From: Amia ocellicauda
Lineage: Eukaryota > Chordata > Actinopteri > Amiiformes > Amiidae
Reading direction: 5' to 3'
Assembly (NCBI RefSeq): GCF_036373705.1
Contig: NC_089853.1
Span: 1,962,001 to 2,026,000 of the forward strand
DNA length: 64,000 nucleotides
Part shown: piece by piece, positions 23,601-36,084 of the stretch
Layout of the letters: every line of letters begins with the position of its first letter
Position numbering within the stretch: position 1 is the first letter of the stretch
Translations under genes and position numbers: made by a program
Notes under the pieces: generated by a model
Database searches by the model: none
Seen by the model: only the letters and a program-made list of their open reading frames with translations
Told to the model about the DNA's origin: nothing

Positions 23601-26600
23601 ATTGAAATAAAATAGCTGCCTTATTACATGCGAAAAGCTGGATAACAAAAGTAAATACATTGTTCCTGTAAATTCTGTAAAGATGATTGCAACATTCAAT
23701 TCAAACCATTGCAGTCACTAAATATAATATTCTTAAAATGCATTTCTCGTGTGTAGTTAAATCAGTTTTCTGAACCTCATCCAAAGCTTTTTTTACTTTT
23801 AGATCCTGATATTTTACTAGTCAGCATGACAGTGCGTTAAATGCAATAACCACTTATAAACAATGTAAAGTTCACAAGCCTTTTGAAGGAGAGATGGTTT
23901 TACTGCTTTATATAGCACCACCCTCTTGAAATGTCAGGATCTGTGCTGCGTTTGTTGGAAAATATCAAGTTAAAATGTCATCAGTTAACTACAGTTATGT
24001 AATGTCTTTGGAAGATGTTTTTTATTTTATTAATCATTTTACATACAAGAAAGTTGAGTTAAAAAGCTTGTGCTATTTTTTTTTTTCTTCAATTTAGGCA
24101 CTTGCTACACTCACTCAGTAACTCTAGAGCAGGTGTCTCCAACCCTGTTCCTGGAGAGCCTCTATCCTAGCCCCTGGAAGGATTTCATTTTGATCAAGTT
24201 AAGCAGTTTTTTTTTAGTAAATTCAGTCGTTTATAAACCATTGGAGCAATTGTCTGAATACATTCAGCCTATGAATGCAAGAGCTTTCTTGGTTGACTTG
24301 CTTCATTGGTTAATAACTCGCTTGTGTTCCTTGTCTTTAGAAATTGCTGATTTAGGGTGACCTATAAAACAAAGTGATAGAGGATCTCCAGAGCTAGAGT
24401 TGGGGACCACTGCTCTAGACGGTACTAGACAAGCTGAATTTCCAGGACATTCCCTCTGTAAGACTTTGTCTTTTGCATGCTGCAAGTTTGTTTTGTATTG
24501 CATGAATTTATTAAAAATAAAATGTATTTACACTGACTGTTATCTGTGTTTTCCCACTCCATCTAAACTGGGATTATCAGCAAGTCAGAGATGAACTTCA
24601 AGTAATCAGTAGCTGGCCTGCCTGCTTAGTGGTAATATTATAATATACTACCATAGTTGTTCATGTTTTATTTGTATATAGCTCTAATTCGGAAAGTGCT
24701 TTACAGGTACAGTAGGCAGGAGGGAGTTCATTCATAGTCTACTTACTTTATGCAGTTATTCTGGCTGGGAAAAGGATAATTCGAGTGGGAATAAAAACAG
24801 AATTACATGATGATTTATTTAATTTGCATACCATTTCGATGCAGTCAGTGCTTGAGGCTTTTATACACCGATCAGCCATAACATTATGACCACTGACAGG
24901 TGAAGTGAATAACACTGATAATCTTATCATGGCACCTGTCAGTGGGTGGGATATATTAGGCAGCAAGTGAGCATTTTGTCCTCAAAGTTGATGTGTTAGA
25001 AGCAGGAAAAATGGGCAGCGTAAGGATCTGAGCGACTTTGACAAGGGCCAAATTGTGATGGCTAGACGACTGGGTCAGAGCATCTCCAAAACTGCAGCTC
25101 TTGTGTGGTGTTCCCGGTCTGCAGTGGTCAGTACCTATCAAAAGTGGTCCAAGGAAGGAAAAGCGGTGAACCGGTGACAGGGTCATGGGCGGCCAAGGCT
25201 CATTGATGCACGTGGGGAGCGAAGGCTGGACCGTGTGGTCCGATCCAACAGACGAGCTACTGTAGCTCAAATTGCTGAAAAAGTGAATGCTGGTTCTGAT
25301 AGAAAGGTGTCAGAACACACAGTGCATCGCAATTTGTTGCGTATGGGGCTGCGTAGCCGCAGACCAGTCGGGGTGCCCATGCTGACCCCTGTCCACTGCC
25401 GAAAGCGCCTACAATGGGCACAGCTAACGTCTTGGTGACAGATACCACAGCACACCTTCAGAGGTCTAGTGGAGTCCATGCCTTGACGGGTCAGGGCTGT
25501 TTTGGCAGCAAAAGGGGGACCTACACAATATTAGGCAGGTGGTCATAATGTTATGGCTGATCGGTGTATATTGTCTATTCTGAAGTGAACAGTGAATTAT
25601 GTTACTCGTGTTATTTTGTTGTTTCTGTCTCTCCCCCCTTCAGGAGTAATACAGGCTCTCAAGGAACAGGATGGTGTCAATTCCTAAATACTATGAGGGG
25701 AAGAACGTTCTCATCACAGGAGCCACTGGCTTCATGGGCAAAGTCCTGCTGGAGAAGCTGCTGCGATCCTGTCCGGCTGTCAGCACAGTGTACGTGCTGG
25801 TCCGGCAGAAAGCGGGCCAGGCTCCTGCAGCCCGCATCGCCGAGATGGTCAACTGCAAGGTAGGCAGGAGTAGAAGAAAAATTGAGTGTTTACAGTAGGT
25901 TAACACAAATTACATTTTCTTTTTCTTGGCTATATGGGTATTTCAGTGCTGCTTGCAGCTGTTCTGGATTGCTGTGTTTGCACAAATCACAAAACACCTG
26001 ACTGTATTTTCTGTGGGAATAAAGCAATATCTCATTGATCTGTTCCACTGTTAGGTGCCTTGCTTTAATTAAATGTCGAATGTGCGCCAGTTGTACTGTG
26101 GGCATTTTACTGCAATTGTTAAATATACCAAGTTACACAGTTGAAGTATCTTCTATAATTATACCTTTTCATATATCTGTTGTGTCTCAGCTGTTCGACC
26201 GGTTGAGGGATGAGCAGCCAAACTTCCCAGAGAAAATTGTTGCAGTGAGTAGTGATCTGACGCAGCCTGAACTTGACCTGAGCAAAGAAGACCAAGAGAA
26301 GCTCGCCGACTGCATTAACATAGTCTTCCACTGTGCTGCAACTGTCCGATTCAATGAGCCGCTGAAGTGAGTAATTGTAATCACTTTCTGCTATGGTACC
26401 ATTTTACACAGCATGACAAGACAATGCTACAAGATAGCCTGCAGCAGAGGTTCCCACCCATTTCACTACATTATAACCATTTCGCCTTTTTTTGCAGAGC
26501 ACAGTTGTATTCTACTAAAAGCTGCTTCCTTTTATGCGTCTTGTCTCTGATTCCCTTGTTTAAAATCCAAAATAAGTTTTTTTTTTTTTTTTTTAATTGC

Positions 26601-29600
26601 CCAACAAAGGTTCTAGGGGATTTATTCATGTACTTACATTTTTCACACCCACCACCTAACTTGATTAACCTAATTTGATGCATCTAAAGGAGTAATTCTG
26701 AAGCATATGGATTGCTCTTTTTTTCTTCGTACTCCAATATTCATTTGATTTACATTTCCTTTTGTAGAGATGCGGTGCAGCTGAATGTCCTGGCTACCCA
26801 ACAACTCATTGCCCTGGCTCACAGAATGAAAAACCTTGAGGTTCTCATCCATGTGTCAACGGCTTATGCAAACTGCAACCGAAAGCTGATTGAGGAAGTA
26901 GTCTACCCTCCTCCAGTAGATTATAAGAAGCTAATCGACTCTTTGGAGTAAGTTGAAATGTTTTCCCTGCCTTGTTCATTGAAGAGATTTTACATAAACA
27001 CATTTTCTATTTCTCCCCCCCCCTAACCCTAACCCTAACCCCCCCCCCCTATAAAATTGTTCTTCACTCAATATGCAGCATGTGAAGCTTTGTTTTAAAA
27101 GCAGTCCGTCACTGTTGTATCTTCAGTTGTGATCTGTTGTTTATACATTTCCTTTGCCAAAACGGTTTCTGAAGGGGACGTGTCAGAGCTGGGAATGGAG
27201 GAAGTATTTTAAAGTGTTTTACATCTCCTTTTCATATCAAGTATGTTGATTTAAGTGCACTGGCCTTTCTGTGTTTGCTGATGCTCTAAAGTTGCAGTTC
27301 AAAGATTTAACCACTTCAATTTATTTATTTTATTATATGATTGCTGTTCTATATTTTTTTAGTTTTGTGGTTAAAACCAATTACACAGATGCAGACCATA
27401 TATGTTCATTTTGTTTGCTTTTCTTTTGCTTGTTTCTTTTGCTCTTATGGAATGACGTGACATTCATCAGTAAGTTGATGTATCCTTGCTTTACTGTCAA
27501 GTAGATCTACTAGATTTTTAGGCTATTGTAGCTAAATCTTGTTTCTTGTTTTGGTCCCAGCACACAGAGATCTACTGAAAATAAGTATAAGTATTAAAGA
27601 ACCTAGATCTACTTTATTGTTTACAGTTGGTTTTGCATTCACAAAGATTGAATCGGGTACTTAATACTTCATAAAAAAATAAATACACAATACCAATGTA
27701 ATTTTAATGTAACAATCATTGAATTGATAAGCTTAAAGCTTGTTTTGATTGTTTTTGGCCACACTCACCTCTGTTTCATGAGGGACTACATATTGTCTTC
27801 AGTAGAATCCCTTTTAGATGCACAGTAGCACTTTAAACTTAATTTAGCAACACTATTAATTATAGACATTGCAGCTAACCAAGACATTTGAATTTGTTAC
27901 TGTCCTGTTTTACCTTTTCAAACTCTTACATTACTCTGAAGTCTATTAAAAGTCTTTCCATTATCGTTATAACAAATCAATATTCAAGCCACTTCAGAAA
28001 ATAATCAAAACTGCTTACATGATTGAAAGAGATGGTTTTACATGGTAGAAATCCATCAGCGGTAAACAATCTTGGTTGAGCGCCAGTGCTTCCCCCCCCC
28101 CCAGTCCCCCCCCTGACCAATCTTCTTTCTCTGTCTTGCTAAATTTGCAAAGGATTGCAGCTGTGGTTTTAAAGAATGAAATGTGAAATTCTTTAAAGGT
28201 TCTTAATTTTATTGGCTTACATATTTCCCAGATTTAATTCCATTTAAAAAAAAAAAAAATGTAGCCATGTAATATTAATCTCCGTAATAATTCAATACTT
28301 CTTGTTTTCAGGTGGATGGATGATAAACTAATTAACGAAATTACACCAAAACTTATTGGCGAAAGGCCTAACACTTACACCTATACAAAAGCTCTGGCAG
28401 AATATGTTGTTCAGCAGGAATGTGGGAACCTGAATGTGGCAATCATTAGACCCTCTATTGTGGGGGCGAGCTGGAAGGAGCCATTTCCGGTACGTATACT
28501 GAAGAAAATTGGGGGGGGGAAAGCACAATTTACATTTAATAAACCAAATGAACAGGTTCTTACTATAACTCTTAACACAATCTATGTAAAATACAACTTG
28601 CTGTCGTAGGCAATTTAGCTGGAGGAAACAAAATTTGAAAGTGTTGACACATCAACTGTGTGTCAGCATCAGGAAAAGGAAATGTACAATTATAGTGCAG
28701 TGATAAAACCCCACGATGTAGGCTTACTTACAGACCAATTTAACTCTTATTTTTGCCCTCGGTGTTTATTTACCCCAGTCCAGCCTTCTCTGGGATACAA
28801 GGGAAGCCATCCATTGCCCGAAATGGATGGCAATCTGACATTTGTCTACCAAGAAGGACTGCATTAGAGCACTAAAGAAACGCAACATTTTAAATGTTGC
28901 ATCTATTCTTTAATCCATATTGATTGTCCCAGACAATGTACATGAAACATGCTTGAATAAGATTTTATTTTAGGCAATGGGATTACTGGGAAATCCCCAC
29001 TGACTCTAAACTTGAAAAGATGGAAAGTTCCTTCGTTGTGCATGATGCACAATGTGAGAAGTTGACGCAGGATTTTGCATATCTTGTTTGGTATTTGTGT
29101 TTCTGTATAGCACCCTTTAATGACTGCATGTTATTACAGGCATGCCATGTTGGAGATCTGAGAAACTTTTTTTTTTTTTCCTCTCTATTATAGGGTTGGA
29201 TTGATAATTTCAATGGACCTAGTGGAATATTCATTGCTGTGAGTATGTTGTTTGGCTCTCGTATGGTCTTCTTCCCCCTCTTTGTCTTAGAGGTTTCAGT
29301 TAAGAGAACTTTAGTTAAATCATTCTTTGGAAGTTTTTCAGCAGTTTGAATGGGTCTTAATTCTTTTCATTCAAGAATGCCAACAATGTCCTTGAAATGG
29401 CTGATTTTGCAGTACTGTGTTGCTTGTAGGCTGGTAAAGGAATCCTTCGTACGATGAGGGCCTCTAACAATGCAGTGGCAGACCTGGTCCCAGTGGACGT
29501 GGTCATCAATACCACACTGGCTGCGGCCTGGTACTCTGGAGTTCACAGATACACCAGGTGATTATTAAACCTTTATTCTTAACTGTTTGAGCCTAAAACA

Positions 29601-32600
29601 TCTAACACCCCAAAACTAAAGAGGGCTCAAGAGCTTATAAAATATACTACCCTTAACTTAATTCATATGAGTCACAAACTAAATGAACATTATCTTGTAT
29701 ACAGCATATTAATAATGGACTATAGTGATATTTTAATATTTGTTAAGTTTAAATAAATGTTTAAATGTGAAATGACAGTGCTGTATATACTTTGCTTTCC
29801 CATGAAGCAAATATTTAATTTACAAAAAATTGAATGCCTTCCTGTCCACCGAGAAGATGTTTCCGTAATATTGCACAATGCTAGTATAATGGTAAATGCA
29901 AGGCCTTGCTGTAATGTGCAATTTTGCTTGTCTTTGTAGACCCAGAAGTGTGCTTGTGTACAACTGCACTACAGGAGGCGTTAACCCTTTTCACTGGGGT
30001 GAAGTCGGTATGGAAACATTTTCATCTACAATTTTGAAAGAAAAGAATATAAACTAGATTAATGAGTAACTAACAAAGTTATCCAATACAACAAAGGAAA
30101 ACAATTAAATTGTCATGGCCATTGCATTGGATGTAAACTTCCATATGGTTATGGATCACTTTTAATGAGTGTGAATCTGTAATTATGAATCCTTAATTTA
30201 AAAAACAAAAAACAAATAGAGATGTAGTTTCCAGCTCACACCAACACCCAGTTTCAAATTTGTCCCACAAGAGAGTGAAGGACAGTGCAGGCCTGTGAGA
30301 GCCATGTCTCGGCCATCTGCTCCTTTCACCTGGTCTGCATAAATTGCTTACACAGTGAGAGGAAACTGCTGAGTTACATTTCCAGATGGCTTTCTGTGTG
30401 TTCTTAGTCAGGTATGCTATAGCAATCAAATAAATAAACTATTCTTTTAATTTCCCTGCTTTACACTTGAGTTTCTTGTGGAGACCTGTGAATGGGATTT
30501 TATCTTGAGGTTTCACTCAAGACTCATCGGCATCGTAGCACCAAGTGCAGAATGTTCCAGGAGGTCCCACTTTTTGTAGTTGGTGTATACAATTGCTCTC
30601 CCATTTAAGGGCTGTAAAGCTTTTGGCTGAGACTCTTTTGCAGTACAAATAGGTCAATTCCTTTTAGAAACCTAAAAGCTTCTAATTATTTATTTTCCCA
30701 GAGGCTTTGAACAATCGCATCGTTAGTTCAAATGAAAGGTCCTATTCAAATAAGTGAGTTATTATTTGTACCTAGTCGGATCTTGTTCTTGGTGTTCCCT
30801 GAATGACCCTTAAAAAATACTTGTTAAAGAATGCTACGTAATGTTTAATGTTGTTGCTCTACAGAGCTTTTTTCTCACTCAAACTATTCCTAGCAGTGAG
30901 GGTGTGAAGTCCATTGTATGTTAGAGATTCAAACCTCTGCATTTACTTGAATATTATTGCCCTGCTTTAAACAATGACTCAACGTGTTTTATGCTTAACA
31001 ATATGAAGTGCAATCTTTTTTTTTTTTTTTTTCTCCAAACTTGAGGCTAGAGATACTTTGAAAACTTTATACTATTGCAACATTTTTCTCTCTTAGAGTA
31101 CCATGTTATATCCACTTTCAAGAGGAATCCTCTCGAGCAGGCCTTCAGACGGCCCAATGTTAATCTCACATCCAATCACCTTATCTATCAGTACTGGATT
31201 GCTGTAAGCCATAAGGCACCAGCATTCCTATATGATCTCTACCTCAGGATAACAGGAAGAACACCAAGGTAAATGTGACTTGCTTAGCCCACTGTTGTAT
31301 TATCCTTTCAGCCCATTTGCCCTTCCAGTGCAGTCCAATGTTGTTGTATTCATGTGTCTGATGATGCATAGGGGTAAGGATGTATAACCACAAGGATGAA
31401 CAATGTCTCTGAATTGGGCAGATAACACTGCCAAAAGAGACCAAATCCTCTTTTGAAGGATCAGCTTCCTACAGGTGGTGTGACAATCCACTTGCCATGG
31501 TTCTGCATTCTTACCTGTATGGCCTGTTTTTTTTTTTGTTTTTTTTTAAATCTGTTCATGTTTAAAGCTCTGATATATTTTTTCTGCAGAGTATTATGTA
31601 AATGTGTCCTTCAAGATGAACCCCTTAGAACAGGCTTTCAGGCGCCCCAATGTTAACCTCCGGTCCAACCCCTTTACGAATCAGTACTGGACCACAGTCA
31701 GTCACACAGTGCCTGCACTACTCTATGACGGGTATCTAAGGTTGACAGGTCAGAAACCCCGGTAAGGTGAACAGTGCTGCAGTCCACCCTGGTGCTGGTT
31801 TTGTAGTGGTGGAGGAGGCAAGCAAAGATTGCTTGACTTCATGGCATTGGACTTGGCATCATGCTGTTAACACTGCTGTGAAATGACGCATGGGAATGGT
31901 TTCGCTTCCTAAGAGAGAGCATGTCGAATATGGCTTTGTCGTCCGATAATTAAACTAATGCATTGTGGGAATAGAACTGGACAAAGAACCATAATCTCCC
32001 ACGAAGTAACTAAAACCATGCAGTTGAATTGTTTTGCATTGAGTGTGATCAGATTGAACTTTGGTGATGCAAATTAATGCCATTTCATTCCCCGTGTTGG
32101 TTCTGTTGGGTCAAAGTAACACAGAAGCCATTCCTTAAGTAAGCCATGCCATCAAGTCTTCAGGCGTGACCTCAAAACTATCTGCTACAGTGCCATTCTC
32201 CTCCTCTTTCAATCTGGCACTGTTCTGAGGGACTTGCATATTCTTCAGTAGGGTTTGACTGATACAGGATACCAAGCATTTGATAATATTGGCTGGTTTC
32301 CCGATTTTTATTGGCCTTCTATATTTTTTTGGACCAATACCAGAGACTTTGTTTGTACAGAGGACACCATCTTGGTTTAGCTACCTTTTCAATTAATGTT
32401 CACCGACTACGCCTAAGATTATTAAGAAAGGAAAAATCGATTGGCCACAGAAGAGATTCCTACTTCTTGGTTTTAATACATTTTTATGTACAGGAAAGCA
32501 TTTGACTTTGACTAATATATGTAAAATCTATGTCTTGCTTATTATTTGTCGGGTTCAAGTGTATTGCTTTTTTGAGTTATTCATGAAACCCATGCAAAAT

Positions 32601-35600
32601 TGCGCACTAAGAATGAAAAGCTTTTAATAGTATCTGAAAAAAGAAACCAGTTTATAGTGAAGTCTTAGCTATCGAATATCTAGGAAAAAATTGTTTTCTT
32701 TGGAATTACAGTAGTACTGTTAACATTAATTGTATTATAATTATAGAACTGCTATAGAAAGACGTTAAATTAATTTGTCTCTGAATCTGACTTGAACAAA
32801 GGAAATTCACTTGATGAAATCCATTCTCTGGTTAAGGAATGACGCACTATTTAATAAAATGTGCTGCAGTATATTTGAAGGTGGCAGCACCATATGGGAA
32901 TAACAGTTGTTTATCATGAGTACTTTAAAAACTGATTGCCTGTTTAACTTGTGAAACCCTGCATTTCAGATTTAGGTACTAGAGTTAAGTGAGAAGTGTC
33001 TTGTAGAAAGTGGTATCAGTCCAACCTTATTCTTAAGAAAGCAAATGATTTTCAAGCATGTTGGCAATCTGTTGGCCGCCCTCAATGAAAAGAGCGCTGA
33101 TTGATATGAAAAATCAGTTGTCCATGGCAAGGCAAACCTATATCTCGATCACAATTTGCAGCAATCAACAGCTCCCATTGTCTTTAGTTACATTTTTCTA
33201 ATCACCTCTAGATAGAAACATAGGCCCAAATGTAGTAATTTAAAACCTGACAATGCATTCTAAATTATAATAACTAAGCAGAGCAAACATGAAGGATGAA
33301 TGTTTTCAGGGATGCTGTTTTGTTAACTCATGTCCCCTCGTTTGTATTGCATTGTTTGAATGTGTACATCATTTTCCCCCCCCATCCTCCCTTCATGCTC
33401 TGCCCCCCTCTTGAAATGTAAGGGATTGGTCACCTTTCAAAAGAAATAACACGCATTGAAAAGGGGGGCTTTTGAGTAGAGTTTGCTGATTTGGAAGGAC
33501 TAGAAAAATGTTCACATTGTTTCATTACAATCATTTCACAGATGTTTGCAGTTTAGTATTATTTGTAACTGAGGTCCATGAGAATGGGAGTGTATTTTGG
33601 AGGGGAAGTGAACAAGGAAAGTGTATTTTGCCAATCAAATTAACATGCGTCTTAAATAAATCAGTGGCATTTTAGCATAAAATATGAGTACATTTGAAAT
33701 GGTTCACTTTCTCTCCAACTTTTTACAGGTCTTCCTGTTTCCACTGGACATGGTGTATATGTTTCTTAAGCATAGTGTCACTTTATATGTAGTCTTGGAC
33801 ATGAAAACACAGATGTCAAGTTGGGACAGGAATACCTTGAGCATTGATTTGTATTTGTTTTCTGAAGGCTGTATGTAAAACTGACTAGCTCCAGTAAACC
33901 AGTCCAGCTTTATAATATTTACTAGCATAAAAAGCTCTTTTTAAAAATAAATAAAATAGCTGTGCACCTCCTGTCTGTTTCAATTTTCAAAATACTGGAT
34001 TCACTGTTATTGAATATAGTATTCTCCATGGTGATTTTTTTTGTAGTTGAAGTAAACGCTCTAGTAAACTATCATATTTTTTCCCCCCATTTTTCCTAAA
34101 TAATAGTTTTTTTTGTTTTTTTTTTAATGGTTTGCAATTTACCAGCATTTCAGTTGTTCTGTGTGTGACTATATTTAGTTCTTACATTTTAAAAACTCCC
34201 AATTCTGTATTTCTTAAACATAACAGACATTGATTTGCACACTAATTACATAACTTTGCCATTTTTGCATTTGAGACTTGACAGCTGTGTGCGCAATAGA
34301 TTTCACCTCCTTACCATAGGCAAGTCAACGCTTTGATTCCTGTCATGGCAAGCACATTTTAGGAGCGTCTTAACAGAATCCAGTATGTTTAGAAGATGGT
34401 GCAGAATTGTTTGTAGATTTTATATAGCTATTTAAAAGACATCCACCCTGGATTGGTGAAATGGAGAATTGGGGTGTTCGCTTTGTTACTGTTTATGATG
34501 CATTTTGCTTCTGTGTAACTTGACATGATCTAGAATGATGAAAACGATCACCCGCCTCCACAAAGCCATGATGCTGCTGGAATATTTCACCAGCCACTCC
34601 TGGGTGTGGAACACTGAGAACACCACCATGCTTCTGAACCAGCTGAACACGGAGGACAAGAAGGTACGTAAACTTGTGAACCTTTTTTATGTGTCCCTTC
34701 CTTTCAAATCACAATGCTAGAGAGCTCTAAGTCTGTCTGCATGTAGAACTTTTATACTCAAATACATATGAAGTTACAACAAATGACAGTTGCAAATGTG
34801 AAATGTTGTTGGTCTCTAATGCATAATTAGACGCCTCGCGTGAGTGACCACTTCTTGGACAATCGAGAAATTCACAAATTGCATATAAAGGGGCTTGTTT
34901 TATATGAATGGAATCATTGTGTCTGAAGGCAGCCGAGTCTGTGGACTGTGCAAAATCTGCATTGAACTATGGGTTGCATTTATTTGTATAATTAAATGCT
35001 CAGTGTTTGAAAGAAAAACGCTTTTTTTTTTTTTTATACTCGAACAAGTGGTTATTTTGTAATCTGAACGTTACACAAACATTGTGGAATATAGATGTTG
35101 AAGATTTTGAAAATCTGAAATCTTTATTAATTCCAGCTTTGGGGAGGGGAGGTGGGGGTGGAATTAAACAGATACCTTGTCTGAATATATATTCATGTTC
35201 AAACACATTTTTAAACCAGATACTTTTATAAAGCATTATGAGTTGCAGATTGTCCTTATAGAACAAGATTCCACCTGGGAATTCCATGGACGCTGATGTT
35301 TGTGCCTTTGACATTTTTAATTTCCATAACAAATCTTATTTTCTTGTTCAGGTTTTTAACTTCGATGTCAGGCAGTTACACTGGGCTGAGTACATGGAGA
35401 ATTATTGCATGGGAACCAAAAAATATGTGCTGAATGAAGAGCTCTCTGGACTTCCTGCAGCACGGAAACATCTGAACAAGTAAGCGGTCATACACTTTGT
35501 CTGGTTCAACATGATCATATACTTAATGAAAACAAAGCAGGAAAACCTAAAGTGTTGAATATCTTCCACTGGGAAAATTTGGTAAAATAATATATAGTTT

Positions 35601-36084
35601 ACATTTCACAATATAGTGGTTATGGTGTATATCAAGATATTTTAACCCACTGTTATTTTGGAACTGAAGACCAAAATATTAAGTGTGGCGTTGGATGAAA
35701 TGGCACCATTTAATTATACTCAGCCGACTCGGTACGTACTGCTTACCAACAGACTCCTATGTGTGGGATCGGTATTGGATTTGTAATTAATTTGGTCTCT
35801 CTTGCAGCATTGTCAGTGTAGAATCTCAGATCTTTCACAGCAAAATGTGAAAGGTCTGCGTTTGTGTGTTGTATATCTCTAATCAGTCATTTTCTATTTC
35901 CCCCTCCTCTTTATCTTTCAGACTGAGAAACATCCGGTATGCTTTCAATACCATCTTGGTGGTCTTGATTTGGAGGGTGTTTATTGCACGGTCACAGATG
36001 GCGAGAAACATCTGGTATTTCGTGGTCAGTCTGTGCTTCAAGTTTTTGTCCTACTTTCGAGCATCCAGTACCATGAGGTACTAA
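19150..36084 (+). CDS. FAR1: Fatty acyl-CoA reductase 1 (11 coding exons in the main model)
   Basis: FAR1 reduces long-chain acyl-CoA to fatty alcohol with NADPH for ether-lipid (plasmalogen) and wax synthesis, at the peroxisome. Putative non-coding exon 1 ends at 19220. Coding exons: 25671(ATG)-25859 (exon from 25644), 26191-26366, 26768-26947, 28312-28489, 29194-29238, 29430-29557, 29940-30007, 31097-31268 (or alternative 31590-31761), 34534-34663, 35352-35479, 35922-36084 (TAA). Total 1557 nt, 518 aa; human FAR1 is 515. Visible features: TGATGFMGK dinucleotide-binding loop (residues 16-24), HVSTAYAN, catalytic YxxxK as Y204 and K208 in [13 protein letters not shown], and the C-terminal FAR domain with [13 protein letters not shown] hydrophobic tail around residues 466-505 should anchor it in the peroxisomal membrane. 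All junctions are GT-AG and in phase. Relative to human (from memory), three residues (YTR) are added after SGVHR. Confidence 0.96.
20085..24120 (+). other. FAR1 intron 1, first part
   Basis: Non-coding; poly(T) at about 20650-20674. No conserved exon, RNA gene or full transposon recognised. Short ORFs (for example 22094-22474) lack domains. Confidence 0.45.
24122..24420. mobile_element. hAT-type MITE, 283 bp
   Basis: Element 24130-24412 begins CAGGTGTCTCCAACCCTG and ends with the complement (GTTGGGGACCACTG), about 45 bp of imperfect inverted repeat. It is flanked by 8-bp duplications CTCTAGAG (24122-24129) and CTCTAGAC (24413-24420), the target-site length of hAT elements. It has no coding capacity. 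Located in FAR1 intron 1. Confidence 0.88.
24862..25570 (+). mobile_element. Second Tc1-like family, deleted copy 2
   Basis: Inverted repeats TATACACCGATCAGCCATAA and the complement at 25547-25570. Remnant transposase text [20 protein letters not shown] (about 25235-25294) reads on +. The central catalytic part is missing, so the copy is about 0.7 kb. It ends only 73 bp before the first FAR1 coding exon, next to the branch-point region. Confidence 0.92.
27021..27040 (-). repeat. Short interstitial telomere-like repeat
   Basis: Three tandem CCCTAA units within a C-rich run, in the FAR1 intron after the exon ending at 26947. It is too short to be more than a seed or a repair scar. Confidence 0.8.
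31097..31268 (+). CDS. FAR1: FAR1 alternative exon, version a
   Basis: 172-bp exon, acceptor TCTTAG, donor AG/GTAAAT. It encodes residues 322-379 ([20 protein letters not shown]...), matching the exon of the main mammalian FAR1 form. It enters in phase 1 and leaves in phase 2, exactly like its downstream partner. Confidence 0.9.
31590..31761 (+). CDS. FAR1: FAR1 alternative exon, version b (paralogous to a)
   Basis: A second 172-bp exon 321 bp after exon a. Acceptor TTTCTGCAG, donor CG/GTAAGG. It encodes [20 protein letters not shown] then [18 protein letters not shown] and ends LTGQKPR. It has the same length and phases as exon a and clear homology ([30 protein letters not shown]). Including both exons shifts the frame and hits TAA after about 22 codons; skipping both gives GAA TGA at once. 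Only one of the two can be used per mRNA. It might alter the acyl-chain pocket, which is inference. Confidence 0.85.
31769..34530 (+). other. FAR1 large intron
   Basis: About 2.8 kb between alternative exon b and the next constant exon at 34534. No coding exon recognised. Small ORFs (32311-32505, 33684-33878) show no domains. Poly-C and poly-T tracts at about 33375-33383 and 34106-34126. Confidence 0.45.
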
